Source of the DNA: DASCOT01 sp965197275 | GTDB taxonomy: Bacteria; Acidobacteriota; UBA890; WLXD01 | DNA: 64,000 bases | Assembly (NCBI GenBank): GCA_965197275.1 | Contig: CBDAMQ010000034.1 | Location: forward strand, 372,001 to 436,000 | Reading direction: 5' to 3' | In this document: positions 59,536 to 64,000 of the stretch, piece after piece | How positions within the stretch are numbered: the stretch's first letter is position 1 | Layout of the letters: the number at the start of each line of letters is the position of its first letter | Notes under the pieces: model-generated | Told to the model about the DNA's origin: nothing | The model's input: only the letters and a program-made list of their open reading frames with translations | The model's database searches: none | Position numbers and translations under genes: made by a program

Positions 59536-60288
59536 ATGTCGGGGCATTCCAAGTGGGCCACCATCAAGCGCAAGAAGGCGGCCACGGACTCGGTTCGCGG
59601 CAAGATCTTCTCCCGCCTGGTGAAGGAGATTACGGTTGCCGCCAAGATGGGCGGCGGGGAGCCCGACTCTAATCCGCGCCTGCGCGGTGCCATCGACGCG
59701 GCGAAGCGCGACAACATGCCGGTCGCCAACATCGAGCGCGCCATCCAGCGCGGCACCGGCGAGCTTCCTGGCGTCACCTACGAAGAGGTGACGTACGAGG
59801 GTTTCGGTCCCGGCGGCGTCGCCATCCTGGTGCAAACCACCACCGACAATCGGCGCCGCACCGTTGCTGAGATCCGCAAGCTTTTCGAGCGACGAGGTGG
59901 CAACCTGGGCGAGCCGAACACCGTCGCCTGGATGTTCAAGCAGGCGGGCTACTTTCTCGTCGACGCAGCCAAGGTCGACGAGGACGCGCTGCTGGACGTG
60001 GCCTTGGAGGCGGGGGCGGACGACGTTGCCCCCCAGGAGGGTGTGTACGAGGTCACCACCGCGCCGACCGAGTTCCATACCGTCATGAAGGCTCTCGAGC
60101 AGGCCGGCATCGCTTGCGACACGCAGGAGCTGGCGATGCTGCCGCAGACCCTCGTTGCCCTCGAGGGGCGCGACGCCGAGCGCTGCCTGCAGTTGATGGA
60201 AGTGCTCGATGATCACGACGACGTCCAGAATGTCTGGTCGAACGCCGATCTCGACGAGGCGATCGTCGAGCAGATAGCAGCTGGCTAA
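59536..60288 (+). CDS. yebC: YebC/PmpR-family translation/transcription factor
   Basis: 250 residues from ATG 59536. The family's signature start SGHSKWATIKRKKAATDSVRG is followed by KIFSRLVKEITVAAKMGGG and, near residue 90, VTYEGFGPGGVAILVQ. The C-terminus DDHDDVQNVWSNADLDE is typical. YebC proteins have been described as DNA-binding regulators and more recently as factors that relieve ribosome stalling at proline-rich stretches. It is followed at once by ruvC, the usual order. Confidence 0.96.
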   Translation: MSGHSKWATIKRKKAATDSVRGKIFSRLVKEITVAAKMGGGEPDSNPRLRGAIDAAKRDNMPVANIERAIQRGTGELPGVTYEEVTYEGFGPGGVAILVQTTTDNRRRTVAEIRKLFERRGGNLGEPNTVAWMFKQAGYFLVDAAKVDEDALLDVALEAGADDVAPQEGVYEVTTAPTEFHTVMKALEQAGIACDTQELAMLPQTLVALEGRDAERCLQLMEVLDDHDDVQNVWSNADLDEAIVEQIAAG

Positions 60289-60295
60289 CGGCGGC

Positions 60296-60817
60296 ATGGC
60301 CGGACGGCGTGGCGCCCGCATCCTGGGCATCGATCCGGGTTCTCGTGCCGCCGGGTACGGCGTCGTCGATGCTTACGGCCAGCGGGTGGATGTAGTCGAT
60401 CATGGCGTCATCCGGGTGCCGGCTCACTTGCCACTGCCGCGTCGACTGAGCCTTCTGCACAGCGAGCTCGCCACCATCGTCGAACGGCATCAACCGGACG
60501 AAGCGGTTATCGAGGAGGTCTTCAGTGCTCACAACGTGCGCTCAGCTCTGGTCCTCGGTCAGGCACGCGGTGTCCTGATGCTCGCGGCGGCGGATCGTTG
60601 CGAGGTGTTCGAGTACAGCGCTCGGGCAGTCAAGAAGGCGGTCGTCGGGTACGGTCAGGCCGACAAGAAACAGGTCGGACAGATGATCAAGACGCTGCTC
60701 GGCCTCCCCAAGGTCCCTGCCCAGGACGCCGCCGACGCGCTGGCCATCGCGCTGTGCCATGCCAACAGCCGCGGCGTTCGTCGTCGTCTCGAGGCCGCCG
60801 TGGCTGCGGGCTGCTGA
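60296..60817 (+). CDS. ruvC: Holliday junction resolvase RuvC
   Basis: 173 residues. Metal-dependent endonuclease that cuts Holliday junctions. Catalytic acids appear in ILGIDPGSRAAGYGVV (Asp near residue 11), in AVIEEVFSAHNVRSAL (Glu near 70) and in AQDAADALAIALCHA (two Asp near 145). Length is normal. Seven bases separate it from yebC; ruvA begins 7 bases after it. Confidence 0.96.
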   Translation: MAGRRGARILGIDPGSRAAGYGVVDAYGQRVDVVDHGVIRVPAHLPLPRRLSLLHSELATIVERHQPDEAVIEEVFSAHNVRSALVLGQARGVLMLAAADRCEVFEYSARAVKKAVVGYGQADKKQVGQMIKTLLGLPKVPAQDAADALAIALCHANSRGVRRRLEAAVAAGC

Positions 60818-60824
60818 GCGACGA

Positions 60825-61403
60825 ATGATCGGTTCCCTCCGCGGCCAGCTGGCCCGAAAGGCTACCGACGGGATCATCATCGACGTCGGTGGCGTCGGCT
60901 ATTCGGTCATCGTCCCGCTATCCACCTTCTACGAGCTTCCCGACGCCAACCACGACGTCAGCTTGCGGGTGCACACCTACGTGCGTGACGACGCGATTGA
61001 GCTCTACGGTTTCAATACCAGTGCCGAGTTGGCGCTATTCCAGTCACTCATCAGCGTTTCCGGAATCGGTCCCAAGCTCGCCGTCACGATTCTCTCCGGC
61101 ATGGAGAGCGATACGCTGGTCTCATCGATCGCCGATAGCGACATTGCGCGCCTCACCAGCATTCCGGGCGTTGGCCGCAAGACCGCCGAGCGCATGGCCC
61201 TGGAGCTCAAGGAGAAGGTGCTCGACGTGATGCCGGCGGCCCGCGAGACCAGCGTCACGGGTGTGCGCGACGATGTGCTCTCGGCGTTGCTGAATCTGGG
61301 GTACCGTCGCCGAGATGCGGAGACGGCACTGAAGCGGGTCGAGCAACCTGCCGAGGACTTCGAGACACTGCTGCGGCAGACGTTGAGGATGCTGGCGAAG
61401 TGA
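60825..61403 (+). CDS. ruvA: Holliday junction DNA helicase subunit RuvA
   Basis: 192 residues from ATG 60825. Junction-binding tetramer. MIGSLRGQLARKATDGIIIDVGGVGY forms the first beta-domain; ISVSGIGPKLAVTILSGM and LTSIPGVGRKTAERMALELKEK are the two helix-hairpin-helix motifs; the C-terminal domain III (DDVLSALLNLGYRRRDAETAL) contacts RuvB. Its stop overlaps the ruvB start. Confidence 0.96.
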   Translation: MIGSLRGQLARKATDGIIIDVGGVGYSVIVPLSTFYELPDANHDVSLRVHTYVRDDAIELYGFNTSAELALFQSLISVSGIGPKLAVTILSGMESDTLVSSIADSDIARLTSIPGVGRKTAERMALELKEKVLDVMPAARETSVTGVRDDVLSALLNLGYRRRDAETALKRVEQPAEDFETLLRQTLRMLAK

Positions 61404-62425
61404 GCGAACGACTGGTGATGCCCGCCTCGCTCTCCGACGAGGAGCGCTATGACGTTGCGCTCCGTCCGCGCTCGCTCGACCGCTACGTCGGGCAAACTCG
61501 AATTGTCGACAACCTCAAGGTGTTCATTACCGCCGCCAGGCAACGCGGTGAGCCGCTCGACCACGTACTGCTGTTCGGTCCACCTGGACTCGGCAAGACC
61601 ACGCTGGCGAACATCATCGCCCACGAGATGCAGGTCGACTTGCGGTCGACGTCGGGGCCGGTGATTGAGAAGGTCGGCGATCTGGCCGCCATCCTGACCA
61701 ACCTCGAAGATGACGCGCTACTGTTTATCGATGAGATCCACCGCATGTCGGCAGCGATCGAGGAAGTGCTCTATCCGGCGATGGAGGATTACCAGATCGA
61801 TATCGTCATCGGCGAGGGGCCCAGCGCTCGTTCGGTGAAGCTACCGTTGCCGAGGTTCACGCTGGTGGGTTCTACGACCCGCGCAGCGCTACTGACGTCG
61901 CCGTTGCGCGGACGATTCGGTATCGTGTTCCGGCTCGACTACTACAGCGTGGACGAGCTGGCACAGATCGTGGCGAACTCAGCCGAGATCCTCGGCGTGG
62001 AAGTAACGCCTGAAGGCGGGCTCGAGATCGCCCGCCGGTCGCGTGGCACTCCCCGGGTCGCCAATCGGCTGCTCCGTCGAGTACGGGACTACGCGCAAGT
62101 TCAAGGTGATCCGCGTATCGAGCAGGACGTGGCCCAGAATGCGCTCGCCCGGCTCGAGGTCGACGAGATCGGATTCGACGAGATTGATCGCCGCTTGCTC
62201 CTGGCGGTCATCAACGACTTCTCCGGTGGGCCGGTGGGGCTGAGCACGATCGCCGCGTCGATCGGCGAGGACAAGTCGGCGATCGAAGACATGTACGAGC
62301 CGTATCTGATCCAGCTGGGCTTCTTGCAACGCACCCATCGGGGTCGGGTAGCCACTGCCAAAGCCTACCGGCACTTCGGCATCGTGCAGCGGTCGGGCAG
62401 TGACGGTCAGCCGCCGCTCTGGTAG
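61400..62425 (+). CDS. ruvB: Holliday junction branch-migration ATPase RuvB
   Basis: 341 residues from GTG 61400. AAA+ motor. Walker A GPPGLGKTTLANIIAHEM near residue 62, Walker B LLFIDEIHRMSAAIEEVLYP near residue 110, sensor SSTTRAALL-type near 155 (TLVGSTTRAALLTSPLRGRFG) and a C-terminal winged helix (EPYLIQLGFLQRTHRGRVAT). Normal length. Confidence 0.97.
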   Translation: MSERLVMPASLSDEERYDVALRPRSLDRYVGQTRIVDNLKVFITAARQRGEPLDHVLLFGPPGLGKTTLANIIAHEMQVDLRSTSGPVIEKVGDLAAILTNLEDDALLFIDEIHRMSAAIEEVLYPAMEDYQIDIVIGEGPSARSVKLPLPRFTLVGSTTRAALLTSPLRGRFGIVFRLDYYSVDELAQIVANSAEILGVEVTPEGGLEIARRSRGTPRVANRLLRRVRDYAQVQGDPRIEQDVAQNALARLEVDEIGFDEIDRRLLLAVINDFSGGPVGLSTIAASIGEDKSAIEDMYEPYLIQLGFLQRTHRGRVATAKAYRHFGIVQRSGSDGQPPLW

Positions 62426-62494
62426 CCGCCATATCGTCCCGGCTTCCGGCCGGTCCCGGGTCGAACCGCTGAAGCAGCGAACCGTCGAGACGAC

Positions 62495-63622
62495 ATGGAA
62501 GTAGCTGCGTTCGACTACGAGTTGCCGCCGGAGCGGATCGCCCAACGCCCCGCCGAGCGCCGCGATCACAGCCGGCTGATGGTTCTCCGAGGGGTCCGCG
62601 GCGCGCATCCGGGAGCGCTACTCGATCCGGGTCGTGAGCCGGGTCTCGAGCCAGTGAACGCCGACCTCGAGCCAGCGAATACCGTCCTCGATCACCGACG
62701 CTTTTGTGAACTGGCGGAGATTCTGCAGCCGGGTGATCTGCTGGTGGTCAACGACGCGCGCGTCGTTCCGGCTAGACTGGAAGCGAAGCGTGCCACCGGC
62801 GGTGCCGTGGGGCTGCTCATGCTGCGCCCATCGAGTCCGGGCTCGACTCGGTGGTACGCGCTGGCGCGCCCGGCACGTCGCCTGCACGTCGGGGATGCGC
62901 TCGATCTCGCCGACGGAACCTCGTTGCGCGTCGTGGACGTCGGCACCGACGGCGAACGCATTGTCGAGGCGCCGGTCGGCGTGGACATGGCGGCGCTGAT
63001 CGGTCGGCTCGGACGCATGCCGTTACCGCCGTACATTCGTGCCGGCCACAACGAAGCGCGGACGCGCCTTGATCGGGAGCGCTACCAGACAATCTACGCG
63101 GCCGCGCCGGGGGCGGTCGCTGCTCCGACCGCCGGCCTGCACTTCACTGCTGATCTCCTGGCAGCGCTCCGCCGCCGCGACGTCGAGCTGTCGACGGTGA
63201 CGTTGCACGTAGGCACGGGGACTTTCCGGCCGATCACCAGCGAGCGCATCGAGGACCACGTGATGCAGCCCGAGGCCTACGAGATCCCGGCAGTGACAGC
63301 TGCGGCCGTGAAGCGTGCCCGGGAGCAGGGCAGGCGCGTCGTCGCGGTGGGAACAACGAGTGTTCGAACGCTCGAGCACGCCGCCAGAAAAGACGGCGTT
63401 GTCGTCGCTGGGGTCGGCAACGCGGATCTGTACGTCCGACCCGGGTATCGCTTTCGGGTGGTCGATGCGATGATCACGAACTTCCATCTTCCGCGGTCGA
63501 CGCCGCTGATGATGGTCGCCGCGATGATTGGCCGCACACGGCTGCTGGATGCCTACGCGAACGCAATCGCTTGCGGCTATCGGTTCTATTCCTACGGCGA
63601 TGCCATGTTGTTGCTGCCATGA
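62495..63622 (+). CDS. queA: S-adenosylmethionine:tRNA ribosyltransferase-isomerase QueA
   Basis: 375 residues. Transfers ribosyl from SAM to the 7-aminomethyl-7-deazaguanine of tRNA in queuosine synthesis. FDYELPPERIAQRPAERRDHSR starts the family pattern; GDLLVVNDARVVPARL, GAVAAPTAGLHFTADLLAAL, LHVGTGTFRP and NFHLPRSTPLMMVAA complete it. Compared with usual QueA (about 345) it has an insertion of roughly 30 residues at about 32-62, partly a 21-base tandem duplication (LEPVNAD and LEPANTV). It overlaps the following small gene by 4 bases. Confidence 0.93.
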   Translation: MEVAAFDYELPPERIAQRPAERRDHSRLMVLRGVRGAHPGALLDPGREPGLEPVNADLEPANTVLDHRRFCELAEILQPGDLLVVNDARVVPARLEAKRATGGAVGLLMLRPSSPGSTRWYALARPARRLHVGDALDLADGTSLRVVDVGTDGERIVEAPVGVDMAALIGRLGRMPLPPYIRAGHNEARTRLDRERYQTIYAAAPGAVAAPTAGLHFTADLLAALRRRDVELSTVTLHVGTGTFRPITSERIEDHVMQPEAYEIPAVTAAAVKRAREQGRRVVAVGTTSVRTLEHAARKDGVVVAGVGNADLYVRPGYRFRVVDAMITNFHLPRSTPLMMVAAMIGRTRLLDAYANAIACGYRFYSYGDAMLLLP

Positions 63623-63900
63623 GCTTTCAACGGGTCGGCACCGGGTTGCCCGGTCTCCTATCGGGCTGGACCGATGATCCGGAGTTGCGCTGGAAGATCG
63701 TCGAGCGTGCCTGGAGGGCGGCGGCAGGTGATGCCGTATCGCGGCATGCCTCGGCCCGATCGATCGAAGACGGTGTGCTGACAGTAGAGGTCGATGACAC
63801 TGGATGGCGCAACAGCCTGATTGAACTGGAGCCGGAGATTCTCGCGAAGCTGCACCGCGCCCTCGGGAAAGATTCAGTACGGCGCATCGATTGGATCTGA
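63619..63900 (+). CDS. DciA-like protein (DUF721)
   Basis: 93 residues. The pattern WKIVERAWRAAAGDAVSRHASA, then GVLTVEVDDTGWRNSLIELEPEIL and LHRALGKDSVRRIDW is the DUF721 KH-like domain. DciA is the helicase-loader partner of DnaB in bacteria lacking DnaC/DnaI. ATG 63619 overlaps the queA stop. It is a short version, lacking the disordered C-terminal half of some members. Confidence 0.82.
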   Translation: MSFQRVGTGLPGLLSGWTDDPELRWKIVERAWRAAAGDAVSRHASARSIEDGVLTVEVDDTGWRNSLIELEPEILAKLHRALGKDSVRRIDWI

Positions 63901-63955
63901 GCGCGCCCGATCGCGGCTGGGCGCGGGGCAAGAGACGCTTGCGGGATAGCTGCTG

Positions 63956-64000
63956 GTGAGCAGAATCCGGACGGCGCTACTGTCTGTCTATGACAAGACC
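63956..64000 (+). CDS. purH: IMP cyclohydrolase/AICAR formyltransferase PurH, 5' fragment
   Basis: The final 45 bases, read from GTG 63956, encode VSRIRTALLSVYDKT. RTALLSVYDKTG is the conserved opening of PurH, the last two steps of IMP synthesis. The gene continues past the window. It is separated from the purB-purN run by tyrS and the rRNA operon. The ribosome site is weak, so the exact start codon is uncertain. Confidence 0.8.
   Translation, partial: MSRIRTALLSVYDKT

Overview
The window is a dense, GC-rich (roughly 60-65% by eye) bacterial chromosome segment. Nearly every gene is on the + strand, in long operons with ATGA/GTGA-type stop-start overlaps. The order pilB-pilT-pilC-pilS-pilR-pilA-ABC transporter-pilD matches the classical type IV pilus locus of Myxococcus and Geobacter, so I infer a deltaproteobacterial-grade organism (Myxococcota/Binatota/Desulfobacterota sensu lato). 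I cannot place it more precisely without aligning the 16S gene.

Layout. (1) 0-13.4 kb: Hsp20; a UPF0104-type flippase-like membrane protein; a tightly coupled acyl-activation/reduction cassette (SDR, acyl carrier protein, AMP-forming ligase, LuxE-type acyl-protein synthetase carrying a frameshift, LuxC-type acyl-CoA reductase); then a left-handed beta-helix acyltransferase and a GT2 glycosyltransferase. A PIN/TRAM protein, an ECF sigma factor, a Gfo/Idh/MocA dehydrogenase and a DegT aminotransferase (a WlbA/WlbE-like amino-sugar pair) follow, then a YdcF-like protein on the minus strand. (2) 13.4-25.2 kb: a type II secretion / MSHA-like filament operon: GspF, GspE, PilM, PilN, a PilO with a PilP-like tail, a TPR-secretin-cohesin protein and three pseudopilins, with a zinc-type dehydrogenase embedded. 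(3) 25.5-42.1 kb: the type IVa pilus locus: pilB, a sugar-nucleotide epimerase, pilT, pilC (three frameshifts), pilS, pilR, pilA behind a consensus sigma-54 promoter, an ABC transporter, a TPR protein, pilD and four minor pilins. (4) 42.1-53.4 kb: M16 protease, a broken SGNH hydrolase, the purine run purB-S-Q-L-F-M-N, and tyrS. (5) 53.4-59.4 kb: one rRNA operon, 16S-tRNA-Ile-tRNA-Ala-23S-5S, with promoter, boxA-like motifs and terminator. (6) 59.5-64 kb: yebC, ruvC-ruvA-ruvB, queA, a DciA-like gene and the first 15 codons of purH.

How they fit together. PilS/PilR very probably drive pilA from the sigma-54 promoter. The T4aP locus has no pilM-pilQ of its own, while the upstream operon encodes PilM/N/O(P)/secretin and an intact GspF, so the two loci may share parts. 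The sugar and acyl genes could make a decorated glycan for the surface or the pili; that is inference.

Quality caveat. Five small indels break luxE, pilC (three times) and the SGNH gene. They may be genuine pseudogenization or assembly error, and only read mapping can decide.
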